Both the position numbers and the translations under genes were made by a program. 64,000 bases of DNA from Antitrichia curtipendula (taxonomy: Eukaryota > Streptophyta > Bryopsida > Hypnales > Leucodontaceae), in assembly GCA_951230915.1 (NCBI GenBank), contig OX579638.1, positions 17,874,696 through 17,938,695 on the forward strand. The letters are read 5' to 3'. The notes beneath the pieces were generated by a model. The model did no database searches, had not been told where the DNA came from, and worked only from the letters and a program-made list of their open reading frames with translations. Below, piece by piece: positions 1 through 12,294 of this stretch. The first letter of the stretch is position 1, and every line of letters begins with the position of its first letter.

Positions 1-806
1 GCAGCAAGATGCTCACAATGGGGGTCCCTCTTCCGTGCAAACTCCACCTACGCTGTCGTGGTCACTGCACGGCTACCATTAAAAGGTAAAAAAATCTTCA
101 CAAGTCCTAAACTCTAAACATTCTAGAACCAATGCTGGTTGCGTAAGAAGACTCTTCAATAATTATGTTCTTTCATTGATGACCATTTGTTTCTTCCTTT
201 GAAGGCCGCTTGCTTCAAAGCTAATTTAGGTATATCTCTCCTCAAAGATTTCTGGATGGAGAGCTGCCTGGTACTAGTTCTAGAATGTTTTGGAAACAAC
301 ACTTTGACTAAGAAAAGTTTGGATCTAAGAAGGTAAGTATGAGGATTTTTGGATAGCACACTTACGTTGATTGAGTGTTGTTTTTGATGCACGATATGCA
401 TACCAACTTCATGTCCCATTGTTGCCAATGGATCCCACTCTTATACTTAGGTTGGCTATGACCGCTGCAAGTCTAGTTGTGCCCTTTCTTCCTCCCTTCT
501 TCAGCAATGCTGCCATGTGTTGATGCCGCCATGATTGTGCAACAAATTAGATGAGAAGTGGCAAGTGAGAATCTGAGAATGAGCTGACGGCCCTTCACAA
601 AAAAAACTCGTTTTTTTTTATTTTCTAGAGTTATTTGTAAGGTCACCCGAAGTTTGAATTATATATATATTCTTCCTAAATCCCCTCTAAATAGCTCTAC
701 AATCAGTCCAAAGGTGAATCAATTAATCTCATGCAAATGCTTCACTCTCAAAGACTACTCAAAATTAAGGTTAGAGACGCTCTCCCATGCTTTAACTGAG
801 AGAACA

Positions 807-1218
807 AAGGTAGTGTGCTCTAAAAGCGCCCAACTTCTTGAAATCGCCCCTATTTTTAGATGAAGAATGGAGATGGGGTGATCTTTAAATGGACCAGTTT
901 AGCAATTGAATGCATTGAGGAAAAATTGTTTTTCTATTGCAAGAGCCAATCATTGTCTTTGATTTCTGCACATCTCTTTACAAGTTGCAAGTGGACAGAT
1001 TTTAGAAGTCCTATGGTCACAAATAGGTGCCTATGTCCTGAATCTTTGAAAATTCAAAAGTAATTCAAAAATGCTTGGAAAAATACAAAACCACTTGTGT
1101 TAGGTACCACATCTATTTTTCTTTCTCTGAAAAATGATCTAAAAATATTTTCGTCCACGAAAGACTGTGAAAAAGGCGGACCAGCCCTTAAATGGTCGCT
1201 TTAAGAGCATACTACCTT
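807..1218. mobile_element. MITE-like inverted-repeat element, about 412 bp
   Basis: The left end reads aaggtagtgtgctctaaaag. The reverse complement of the right end reads aaggtagtatgctcttaaag, so the terminal inverted repeats match with few differences. Copy B has no internal sequence at the matching place (about 43,374) but keeps a short actacct motif that looks like the tip of the right end. This suggests either excision from B that left a footprint, or a later deletion. No coding capacity is visible. The exact ends and target duplication are uncertain. Confidence 0.6.
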
Positions 1219-1348
1219 ACCAGTTTGGAGTCTACTATATCCACATCTCTCCACATCTCTGTTGATGAGGAGAGAGATTGTACCTTCATAACAAGAAGTG
1301 GCCCAATTGCGTTGATTTGATACACAAACGTCATTGCGTCTAGGTTAA

Positions 1349-2310
1349 CCCCTCACCGCCGAAGCTCTAACCATGTCAAAAAACAACCTTGCTTTTCAAG
1401 TGTTATAAATCTAAATTTGAGTAAGGTATAAAAATCTCAACCGTACAACATTATAGTGTGCATGTTTTAGATGGTGTAAGTAAAATTTGGGGTCATTTGA
1501 CCGTATAGATTGAAAGATTATAATGTTTTAGTGTTGAAAAAAGATGCTGAAATTTTCCTAAAAACACATTTCGAGGTGGAATTCGATTTCTAAACCTACT
1601 CAAATGAGAAAACTTTAAACTACAAAGTGATTCTAAACCAAAAGACAAAAACTTTGGTGGAAAAAACACACATTTAATTGACTCATTGCATTTGCAAAGT
1701 TGTTTTGAAATGTCAAAAAACAGTGAAAAAAGTAGCAAAAAAACACATCTACAGCTGAACCTACCTCTGCTAAAATGCTTCTCAGTCAATCATATCTTCT
1801 TGGATTGATATGAAATTTTTACCACAAAAACTAAACTAGTATGTGAAACTTTTCCAACAAAAATTATTGAAAAAAACTCCTGTATGAAGAAGTTATAAGC
1901 CACCAAAGTTCACTATAATGCAAAAATGTCTAGATTTTGAACTTCGAATTGCTCCCAAGCATTCAAAACAACTTGGATTGACATGAAAATTTAACCACAA
2001 TAACTAGACTTAAAGGGGAACATAACACAAAAAATTTGATTGAAAACAAACATTGGATGAAGGAGATACAAGCCCCCGAAGTTGCAGCCTTCAAATGCAG
2101 TTTGGTGAATTCAAATTGAACCTATGAACTTCGATTTGGCTTTCAAGAAATCAATAAAGCTTGAATTGATCTGAAAATTCTGCCACATAAACTAGAAGAG
2201 AGAGCGCAACTTTACCAACAAGTTTTATTGAGTTTGGACATCGGATGCAAAAGTTACAGCACTTTGAATTTTATGTGAGGACACTTTTCGTCCCCTCCGG
2301 CGATGAGGGG
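1349..2310. mobile_element. TTAA-flanked non-autonomous element (piggyBac-like), 962 bp
   Basis: TTAA at 1345-1348 and 2311-2314 flank an insert whose ends are cccctcaccgcc and, reverse-complemented from the right, cccctcatcgcc. Copy B near 43,490 has a single uninterrupted TTAA (aggttaacc), the exact empty site expected. TTAA duplication and CC-starting ends are typical of the piggyBac superfamily. There is no transposase open reading frame, so it would need one in trans. A sister copy lies at 32,908-33,902. Confidence 0.8.
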
Positions 2311-2720
2311 TTAACCTTGCTCAACGAGTCTCTGTAGTGGATACCATCAAGGAAAGGGCTAAAGAATCTTTGATAGATTAATTAATCTCCAAAGCATGTG
2401 AGTTGAAAATAATGTCCAATATAGTTCTTTTTAAAGTCAATAAAATAACCCCTCTTTTCAGCTATTATACTATGTGTTGAAAAAAAGAGCTTGTTTATCA
2501 TATCCTTTTGATTAAGTCAATGGAAGAGCTTGGCAATCTCTAAACTCAAGACAAAGTAGTTTTCTTCTTTGGAATGATTTTGAGCACTCTCTGAAGGTGA
2601 TTTTAAAATTTTAAAATAAAAATAAAAAAAGTTTTCTTCTTCAAACTTGGGGTGACTTTAGAAATAACTATATAAAGTGGAAGATGGATATCTCACCAAG
2701 GGAGATGTTGAGGTTGCTAA

Positions 2721-3159
2721 GGTAAACCAGCTCATTATAGTCAGATGACCCATAGTGGACATCTTATCACCCCATGATGGTTTTTCAGACCACAATCAAT
2801 ATCTAACCTGACACCTATGGAGTGATTAGTGACCTCATGAGGAACACCCAATTTTTCAGTGTAAATCATTGTAGGAAGTGATTTTTCATGGCATTCCACA
2901 TTAGAAATTATTGTGACCACTTTAGGTGATTAAGATGAGTATATTGGATACACTTTTTGTTGGTTATAAGGCAGCCTGTAGACCGTGTTGGGAAGATCAC
3001 TTCAAAAATACATAACTAATTCACACTTTGTCTGAAAAATAAAATTTCAATTGCTCTCACTATTTCTCACACTTATCTTTGAGTGAGAAAAAATTTGAAA
3101 ATTTTCAGCAATGGCATGAGGGTAGACTAGAAATTCTGACCACAATGGGCTGGTTTACC
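2721..3159. mobile_element. PIF/Harbinger-like MITE, 439 bp
   Basis: The ends are ggtaaaccagctcattatag and, reverse-complemented from the right, ggtaaaccagcccattgtgg. The element follows taa (2718-2720) and precedes tca. Copy B at about 43,897 reads gctaatatgcag with no insert. A three-base TAA/TTA-like target is characteristic of the PIF/Harbinger superfamily. No protein is encoded. A shorter foldback element with similar ends lies at 13,888-14,020. Confidence 0.65.
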
Positions 3160-4481
3160 TCAATATGAAGAATCCTAGCTGTGTTTATCAGCAGGTCAAG
3201 CCTTCTATGTTCTTGAGATATAAACTTGGCCGCTTCCTACTGCCATTCTGCCAACACAAGATCCAGTCACATTTGGTGATTAATTAATTTTGTTTCAAAT
3301 TCTACATTATTTCCTAGGTTCCTATAGATTGTAACTCTCACACAGCTAATTGTAGTATTTCTTTTTCACCAATTTGTAATAAATCAAACATGCTCTACAA
3401 AATCTACACAAAAGATCCTCTTAAAAATACAGAAATGATAACCAAAGCTGTAGTCTAGCTTATTTTTTATATAGAACTTTTTCAATTTTCTATGACATTT
3501 CCTATATTATTTATATATATTTTGAGTATTTAGTGTTAAAATAGTCTAGAGTACACTAAAAGTTCCAAAAAGTCAAAAGATACTTTGATTTATAGTAGAA
3601 ACAATAGTTAAAAGAAAAAATCAAACAGTTAAAGAAAAGAAGAAAGATAAAGAAAAATCAGGAGAAAAAGAAAAAGAACTAGAGTTACAGAGGTGCAAGA
3701 AGAACGACACACCGATTGCGAAGCGTTCTGCGACTCCCCTGATCACCCCCAGATTTCTGATTTAATCCCTCCCTTCTCTCTCAATTTGGCCCCCATGCTA
3801 TTCATTCTTTTCGACTCTATAGTGCTGTACCTGTGCACTTTCTTTGCGTGATAATTTATAATAAAAAAATTCAATTGTGTATGTCTCATGTTGTAAATTG
3901 TGATTCAATGTTGAGTTGACTGTAAAGTTTGAGTGGTTGCTGGTTGACTTGAGAATTCGAGTGTGTGAATGTATTTGCGCGGGTGAATTTGGCGTTGTCA
4001 GGCAAGCCGATGGGCTGCAGTGTGTGAATTCGGTGAGAATTTGGAGAAGCTTCGGTAGATGCGGGTGGCGAGATTGTGAGGAGATTGAACAAGAGCCGAG
4101 GCTAGTCAAAGGTCAAAGGGGTCGGAAGCATTTCGACGAGGCAAAGCAACACCGAGTTGCTGTACCAGCTGTGCTACGGGGAGTTGGGACACAACGCTGA
4201 GCCAGGCTGGCGGAATGAAATTCAAACCCAATTTGGTGATCCTCCGTGTGATTCTCGTGTGTGATTGATCGTTAAAAGAGCGAAATCATTTGTGAGTGTG
4301 AAATTTGCCTGATTACTGTGGGAAATTGCCAATTTGGTGGAATTCGATCAAGCTGTGAATCTGATTAGGGATTTGGGCTTTCGGCGTGGAGAATCTTGAA
4401 GGTGAATCGACAAATAAAAATTTGAATACAACTAGGAACTTGTGAGATCACGAAATGTGTGGAGAAATTCTATAGAATTAA

Positions 4482-5426
4482 CCCCTAAAGGACCAAACAC
4501 CGTTTTTTGACAACATAGCGTTTTGGGGCAGCTCACCACGAATGGAATTTTTATTTTTTTTCTTTGAAATTTTCACACAAGATGTGCCCGAGGAGTAGAT
4601 TTAGGGCCCAACAATTTTCATAACTTTTGACCACATGGTTAAAAAGGTATGGTATGATATGTAGTTTTCATTGTTCGGCGGGCAGCCCGGGCAGCAAAAA
4701 AAACTTCTTTAAAAATCATTTTCTAGAGAAACAAAAATTGGAAATTGGTTCTTTAGATTTATGTACACAAGGAAAGCTTTAAATCATTCCACTTTGATTT
4801 ATGAGATGAAAGTTATGAGGAATTTTAGTTGTGGGTAGTTTGCGGGTAGTTATGGAATCTCTACTCTAAAATAAACTTTGAAGTCCTTTATTTAACTCAA
4901 TTTTCAATATTTTTGGAAAAAAAATATAAACACAAGGTGTAGATTGCTTATTACAACATTACAATCGTTTGGATTGGCATTTTTCAATTCCATAATTAAA
5001 TCCTTAACAATTTAGTGTTTTGAATCATTTTCTACTTCTTTCTACTTACTATTTTTTCCTATATGTTGTACAATTCCAAATGATCTGAAATTTTTCAAGC
5101 ATGTAGCTAACTTGCTTTGAAGAATGAATCCAAAGAGTTACCACCATTTTGGACATTTTTTCATACAAATGTGACCATGTGAAGTGCAGCTGCCTGGTTT
5201 TTCGCAGGGACACAAAAAAGGGTTTTTGTCACTTCAAATGCTAATATCTTGCAATCTACACGGTGGAAGTTCTGAAATTTTTTCCACATCTTCTCAAACT
5301 AGTTTACTACAAGATCCTACGTTTACATGTGTCCAAAAATATTTTTTTTCCAAAGTTTGGTACTTGTACTAGAAATGGCAGTTTGGGATCGTTTTTTGTG
5401 AAAACATAGTCAAAAACCTTTAGGGG
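4482..5426. mobile_element. TTAA-flanked non-autonomous element, second family, 945 bp
   Basis: TTAA at 4478-4481 and 5427-5430 flank ends cccctaaaggacc and, reverse-complemented from the right, cccctaaaggtttt. It is AT-rich internally with no transposase. A diverged relative, about twice as long, lies at 38,233-40,297. The target site and the CCCCT start resemble the 1349-2310 family, but the internal sequence differs. Confidence 0.7.
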
Positions 5427-5574
5427 TTAAGTGAGAATTCGAGGGATTAAAAAAAAACAGTCGCCGAAGTTGTTGCTTCAAGCCGCGAAGTACAGACATG
5501 CTGGGCGATGGAGCGACGATGGTGAGACAGGTCGCGGCAGAAGACGGGACTGGTCCTCGTCGATACTAAATGGG

Positions 5575-5824
5575 CATTACAAAAAATATGAGGCCTCAAC
5601 AAGGCCGTGAGTGCTGATTTTTGGGACCCGCGGGTGATATTACGGAAAAAAATAAATTATATAGTGACATCACGCTGATGTGGCGCTGACGTCAGCGCTG
5701 GCGTGGAACTTTGACCACGTCAGAATTTCAATTTCTGAATTTTTTTTTTGGAAAAAAACTCCGTAGTATCACTATGGGGGTCCAGGCTTAACGGCCTTCC
5801 GGAGGCCTCATATTTTTTGTAATG
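5575..5824. mobile_element. 250-bp MITE with cattacaaaaaat ends
   Basis: The two ends match as inverted repeats through cattacaaaaaatatgaggc. The middle holds a run of tgacgtc-type palindromic motifs. No flanking target duplication is obvious. A second member with the same terminal cattacaaaaaat/cattagaaaaaat lies at 9,230-9,501. Confidence 0.75.
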
Positions 5825-7654
5825 GAACGGGTTGAGACCCGACGGTCACAAGTGCCGGATACCGGACGCAGGTATTGGTGACCGGGATAAAGGTATCAAC
5901 CGGGTATCTATTAGGGTATCGTTCGGTTACCGCACGGGCTTGGGTCCTTGGGGTTTGGGGTTTAAGATTGTAAAACAAAGTTTGGAGTCTTTAAACTAAT
6001 CGTTCAATTAAAACAAATTTAAAATAAGGCCCAAATTTTCGAACGACCCTTTGGGCCGTACCCCTAGTTTAGGTAAAGTTATTAGTACTTATTAGTTTGT
6101 TAGTAAATGTTTTAATTCTATATGTTGTATTGATTTGGGATTGTAGGTGGTTGTTAATCCTTGATATTGGCCATATTGTCCTAGAGCTTTGGGGGTGACT
6201 TTTTGTAAGTATATCCTAAATCCTTAAATTCTAAATCTTTTTAAATATTAAAATATGTATATTTGTACTAGTTTCAAAATACTATAGTAGGCTGTACTAA
6301 GGTCAAGTCCTGCATTGCATACATAAACAAGTCAGTCCACCCTGACATATTGTCCCGGACATATTGCCATGAGCTCTAGGACACTAGATAGGACAGGGAC
6401 ATGCATGCTGAGTCTTTAATCTTATAATGGACGATTGAGTGTTTCTTGGGGTATTTAGTGGGAATAAAAGTGAATATTCATTCTAATTTTCAAAACACAA
6501 GTACATAAGTGACATTTTGAACACGCAACACTGACCTTACATAGAACATTCCCTAACGTTCGAACTCGGTAGTATTTGGAATTGGATTCCAAAAACCTAG
6601 CTACAAAAGCCTTGAAATTTTCATCTAGAAAGTTTTGCATGGAAACAATATAGCTATGCCCACATTAAGATACTAGAACCTTCATCCTCATGAACATTGT
6701 TTCAATCCAATGTTCACTTATATTAAATTTGTTATTTTGTGCAATCTTGATCACCAAACAAAATTTCAATTTTTTTTAAAAAATTCCCATTTTTGTTAAA
6801 TTATTTTGTGTGCTTTTCATTGTCAGTGTTACATAATAATTGATTCAAAAATATTGGTAGTGAACTTTTCAAATTGTATTATAGAAACATTTAAGAAACA
6901 TCAATGTACTCATCTTACTTTGTGGAGAATTGCACATTACATAAGAAAAATTTTACAGTAGAAAGAAATCAATATTAAGGTGTTGCCTTCCCAAATTTTA
7001 TTAAACAAATATTTGAAAATTGTAATTATATTTTACTAATTGATCCTTGTATTATGACTATATCTATATGCTTGAGCATGATGGTTTAATTGGTTTACCA
7101 AACCTAATTATAATTTTGTGAAATTTCTTGTACAATTTTTTTCTTAGACTTTATAGTGGGGTAGCAAGACTTCTTGGAGGATACTATATAATGAATTTTT
7201 TTTAAACCATTCACAATTCGGTGTTGTTTAAACTCAGCACACTTTGGCGGTCATTTTGGCATAGTAAATTACCATTTTTTTTAAACTTTGATCTATAAAA
7301 TATTTAATAGTTAAGCTAAATTTCATCTCCAAAAATCCATTTGAGATTTCAAGACTCCAATAAAATATTATGGGCAAAATTCATAGAGGATTGAAAAAGA
7401 TATTTTTTTTACTTTTCAAACATTCTCTTAGAATTTGGTCCATGACTTTTTATTGGAGGCTTGAAATTTCAAACGGATTTTTATAAATGAAAGTTAGTTT
7501 GACTTTACAACTTTTATTAGTTAAATGTTTTCTGAAAAAGTTGCTATACTATGTCAAAATGGCCTTCAAAGTCTATTGATTTAACAAAGCAAACGAGAAA
7601 TTATTAGAAAACTAGTTAAATAAAAAAACTACTTTAAACACTAACATGTAAATG

Positions 7655-7745
7655 TTTGGATGGTTTAATGGTTGCACCTTTAAACCTCTACCATGAGGTA
7701 TGAGGTTCGAACCTTGTGGTAATGCCCTGCTCATGTGGTAGGTTG
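7655..7745 (+). repeat. tRNA-like (SINE-like) sequence, copy A
   Basis: The stretch holds a B-box-like gaggttcgaacc near 7702 and an A-box-like tggtttaatggtt about 40 bases upstream, the spacing of an RNA polymerase III internal promoter. The tRNA fold is not convincing, with no clean acceptor stem, so a tRNA-derived SINE head or decayed tRNA is more likely than a working tRNA gene. The matching sequence in copy B is at about 58,954-59,045. Confidence 0.4.
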
Positions 7746-9229
7746 CCTAGGTTGCTTGTTTAAAATTTTAGTTTTTCCATTGCTCATTTTTTTTCGGGCA
7801 GCCAAAATTTTTTCTAAAATATTTTAAAAGGATTCTTTAAAATCTTTAAGAAAATTAAAATATTATTTCTTTTTTCTTGGATTTGTCGAAAACAACAAAA
7901 AAAATTTAATAGATTTCAATTGATTTTTGTCCAGTACAACACGAAAAAAAACCCAAGTGCAAATAATAGTTTTCTATTGTTTTGGTTGCAGATTTTTCTA
8001 CTAGTGTAATAAGGTAGAAGCACCCATATAAGTCTATATATCCATTGATTGATTGTAGAATTCCCTTAAAGTGTTCCCCAAAGTACCTTGAAATTGTCTC
8101 CATATTTAATTGGGTTGGTGGGTGCTGATTTTTTTAGATTTCCTTGTCAAAATTAAAGCAACTTCACTGAAGTGTTGATCTAGGGGCCCTAGGAATCTTT
8201 CCTTTGGAAATCCACAAAAAATAGATGCCTCACCCTAATTTTATTTTTTTTTGAAAATTCACGATTTTTTATTGCCAATATTGCAAAAAACAATTCTACC
8301 AAAAGGTGCCTTCAACTATGCTAAATTGCTTAGCATCACATGAATGGGTGCTTCTACCTTACTTCTATCTAATCTTTGGGAGACAAGGGGATTTTTTTAG
8401 GTTTTTGTATAAGACAATGGTGTTGATTTTCTTTTGGTGAGAAAACAAACAAAATTTCATAGTAGAAATAATACTATCTAATTTCTGATTTTATCTTCAT
8501 AACAAAAAAAAAGGCAGTTGTTTCAATATCTTTGAACTTGGACTTGCATTTATCTCCTTGTAAAGTTTTAGAGCATGGCCACCTTTACGTGCTAGGAACC
8601 AATACTCTTTAAATGTGAATGAAAAGCGCTAGGGGGCCCTTCACAATATTCTCTTGACACTCAAGCCTAGCATGTCAAAGAATGGCCCTTGAAATCACTT
8701 TTTATTCTAAATTTAATTGTTTTATTTTTTATTCTATCTGATGAGTTGTCACTCAACTATTATAGGTTGTAGTTGGTGAGCAAAGATGAAGGACTATGAA
8801 ATTGAGGGCCCTTCAAAATTTGATGGAGAATTTGAGAGTGCTAAGCTTGATGAGCAAGGGTGACCATGCTCTTAGATATTCATAGTCATAGTACCCAAGG
8901 ACAACAAATGGGAGGACCATTGAAGCTAGTTAAATACTATTTCTAATTCTATTATGTACTATTTTCAAAGGCAAATGCCATACTAGTGGCAGACTTTTGA
9001 GTGTAGAGTACAATGCTAGACCAAATATTTGCCTCAAACTTGAAAAAATAATTTAAAAAATTGAAATTACTAAAAAGAGTTGTGAAAGTGAGAAATGTAA
9101 TCACTTGAGCAGATTAGCAAAAATCAATGATTCCTAAAGCACTGAAGTAGTAATATTACTAGTTATATTGTGTACATGCATAGGTACACTTGTGTAATTG
9201 GAAGTTTACATATGTGTGTTTTGGGCATT

Positions 9230-9501
9230 CATTACAAAAAATTTCAGCCCTGGAAGGGGCCGCGAGAGCCGGTTCAATTAGGGAAAAAAAATTAATTTTT
9301 TTTTTCAAAAAGTGAAACCCAGCATGGCATCAATGGTGCCACGTCAGCGTCACATCAGACTTGAAATTTTTTTAATTCTTTTTTTTCCAAAAAAAAAATT
9401 AATTAATTAATTAATTTTTTCTTAGTATTCCGTAATATCACCCTGAGGGTGCCTAAGTCAGATTCTGACAGCCCCTTTGAGGGTCGAAATTTTTTCTAAT
9501 G
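9230..9501. mobile_element. 272-bp MITE with a precise empty site and no target duplication
   Basis: The ends are cattacaaaaaatttc and, reverse-complemented from the right, cattagaaaaaatttc. Copy A reads gggcatt, then the element, then aaccgc. Copy B (60,528-60,540) reads gggcattaaccgc. The insertion therefore sits exactly between TT and AA and left no duplicated bases. Same terminal family as 5,575-5,824. Confidence 0.8.
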
Positions 9502-10190
9502 AACCGCTAAATGCACAAGGTTAGGCATTATATTTTTGGGCTGATTAAACTTCAAAGTTAAATAAAATGTTACTAAATTACTATTTTTTAGTACTTTTAA
9601 AAAAGTTGAATACCTCTTAAAGTCTATTTTAAACTTCAAAAAGTTGATTTAAAAAAAACTATTCACGATTCTCCTACTGAAGTTTTTGTCCACGGGTGTA
9701 TACTACAATTTTTTTTTTAAATTGTTAGTGATGACACTCAAATACATTAAATCTTGAGAGAAAAATTGCATTGGAAGTTCATTTAAGGAAATTGTAGAGT
9801 AGATTTTGAGAAGCCACAATTGATTATGGGTATGATTATTACATCCTTTAGCTTCTTATTTTTTCATGATTTCAATTTCAGATTTGACATGTAAAAAGTG
9901 GATTGAAAGATTTCAAATCGCTTTTATAGTTTTTAACACCCTTTTGATCAAATATTATGATATTTCAATCCATAAGTGATATTTTTTTCCTATGCAATCT
10001 ATAACATCTCTAGTTTGAATTCACATGTTTATTTATAAGAAATTTGATAACATTGATCAAAACTTGAGTTTGTAGTCTAATTTTGAATAAATTCCAAGAA
10101 GCTCAAAAAAAGCCTTAGGCATTTAGGAGTTATCCCACCCCACCCCACCCCTATCCCTTGATTTCTCCATTCAAACATTGTGCCATGTAT

Positions 10191-10454
10191 GCCATATTTA
10201 ACTACTTTTGGACTTTTGAAAGTCCAGAATTCATACTAGTCATCAAGAGATCTCTCGATTGGGCATCAGGGGATCTATCTAAATCAATAGGAGATCTAAA
10301 TTTTCATCGAGGGATCAATCCAAAACATCGGGAGATCTATACATGCATCGGGGGATCTCCCGATCTATACAAACATCGGGAGATCCCCCAATGTTTGTAT
10401 AGACTGTGCTTAGTCTAGAATTCATTGAATAGTCTAGAAGTAGTTAAATATGCC
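10191..10454. mobile_element. 264-bp MITE with ends like the giant element and its own palindrome array
   Basis: The ends are gccatatttaactacttttg and, reverse-complemented from the right, ggcatatttaactacttcta. These resemble the 45,045-58,759 element ends (atatttaactaattatgg). Flanks show an approximate atgta duplication, and copy B (about 61,195-61,210) lacks the insert. Inside, from 10,241 to 10,393, about seven units of the type catcgggrgatcycccgat recur every 20-28 bases; the best, at 10,346-10,364, is nearly self-complementary. No protein is encoded. Confidence 0.7.
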
Positions 10455-12294
10455 ATATGTACCAACATAATGATCTAAACACATGGTATAAGAGGTTTTA
10501 GACTTGTGGAAAAGGTTACAATGTTAGATACTATGATGGGAATTCATACCATGGGCAAAATTTGAAAGAAGCTTAACATAGGAGGAAGTTAGCCTGACTA
10601 TACTTTTCAATATTTATGACTAATATAATAGGTCAAGCTTAGCTTTCTATCTCAAAATTTATGACTATAGAGTATATTTTTTGATTTGGATACCCTCTTG
10701 ATTGTCACAATAAATATTTTGATGGTTGTTTAAACAACTTTAATATTGTCATGTGGGCTCTGAGTTTAATCCCTAAAGGACTAAGTGGTTGCTTAGATAG
10801 GTACCTTTGAAGTCAATTTAGCATGAATGATATTAAGTTTTTGAGACTAAATGTGCATTAAAGTCTTGCTTAATCTTGGTGTAGTAAAAAATTCATCCCA
10901 ATTGGGTGCCAAAATCAAATGTTGTAGGGCCCAAAATATTGGGGACTTGAATTGTTATAGTTACCTATGGATGGACAACATAATAAAATACCAAAAAATA
11001 ATCTACTTTGATATAATTAATGGTCTTTTATTAAATTTTTGTAGGATCTTTAATGAAGGCTCTTGAATTATGGGGCTTCAACAAGTTTTAGAGGGATCTA
11101 TAGTCAATGTCAAAGAATCTTTGGTGTGTGCATGCAAGGGAATTGTAGAAAAGTTGCATGGGTTCTTGAAGTGGGAGGAGGTCGTAGAAGGGGCTTTGTG
11201 ATTTTTATATCAAAAGTCTTTAGGGGGCTTGAAGAAAGAAGGTAAAAAGTTGCCAAAGCGTTTGCAAAACTTGAAATTCAACATAGTGCAACATTCTCAA
11301 GAATTCCATGAATAAGAATGCTAAAATCTATGTACCTAGATGAGAGTAGAATGTGAATTTTTTTGCTTATATTGAATGTTTTAGTGAAAGACAATCATTC
11401 TATTATTTCTATAAATAGTTTATAATATGAAGCCAAAAAGTTTTAATTTGGCTATAACATCTTTTTTACAAAGTTTCTTTAATTATATTGATATGCAAGA
11501 TCAAATAATCTGACTAATTGTTAACGCATTGTCAATCTTTGGGACCTATTTCCAATGTAGGGAGATTTTGAATACATTATAAGTATCTTTTTAAAAAAAA
11601 TTGGCATGCATGTGCCTTACACGATATAATATGCTATCACCTAAGAAATATTTATGTGTAGTGCAATACACTAGGGACAAGAGGAGTCAAAGTCTATTGG
11701 CCTTGTTGTGCATGGCCAAAAAACTAACTATGCAAAATTCTTTCAATCTACATGGTCAAATGAGCTTTATTTTTTTCCACACCTTCACCTTCACTTTTTT
11801 TATAATTTTGTAAGATTGAATTATAAAGATTTTTTTTCCATTTTTCTCAAGTGTCTAAATAATAAGAATGTTTGACAATTTTGTATGCATACAAGTAGCT
11901 TAGGCACATTGACTACCTAGTATTTACATAATTTATTATCACATATTCCATATATTTTTTGGGAGGTCCCATTCCATTAGAACTTGACATGTAGCAACAT
12001 CCTCAAAAAAATAATTTTCTTCTATTGAAGTTGCTAGTAATGTATAGTATCACTTAGGTTAAGTCAAAGATAAAAATTGGTAGATTCATTCTATTGAATA
12101 AAGGATACCTCTAATGAATGCATATAATGTATGTTGTTTACATAGTCTTGTTGGTTGGATAAATCTCACAATGCTAATATGTAATCTTAGTCTTTTTAAT
12201 AAAGATTTGGTAATTTGTTAATCAACTTTTTCCTAGTTTTATTTTTTTCAAGGCTAAATTGCGAGATTAGCTAGAGATTTGACATTCATTGCAA

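Larger units (their letters stand above)
3441..6605. other. Copy A-specific 3.2-kb segment without a recognised gene
   Basis: Copy B jumps from the equivalent of about 3,440 to about 6,605, so this block was inserted in A or deleted from B. It includes two moderately GC-rich stretches (about 3,690-4,480 and 5,430-6,000) with short reading frames and no domain I recognise. It also holds a TTAA element (4482-5426) and a 250-bp MITE (5575-5824). The GC-rich pieces could be remains of a larger transposon that carried the smaller ones. Confidence 0.6.

Noticed and set aside
3916..4200. 94-codon plus-strand frame as a gene
   Set aside because: No domain, no splice context, and antisense frames of similar length overlap it.
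7655..7745. Functional tRNA gene
   Set aside because: A- and B-box-like motifs exist but no convincing cloverleaf, and copy B has a degraded B-box.
10158..10418. 86-codon frame in the palindrome MITE
   Set aside because: It is produced by the repeated catcgggagatct units inside a non-coding MITE.
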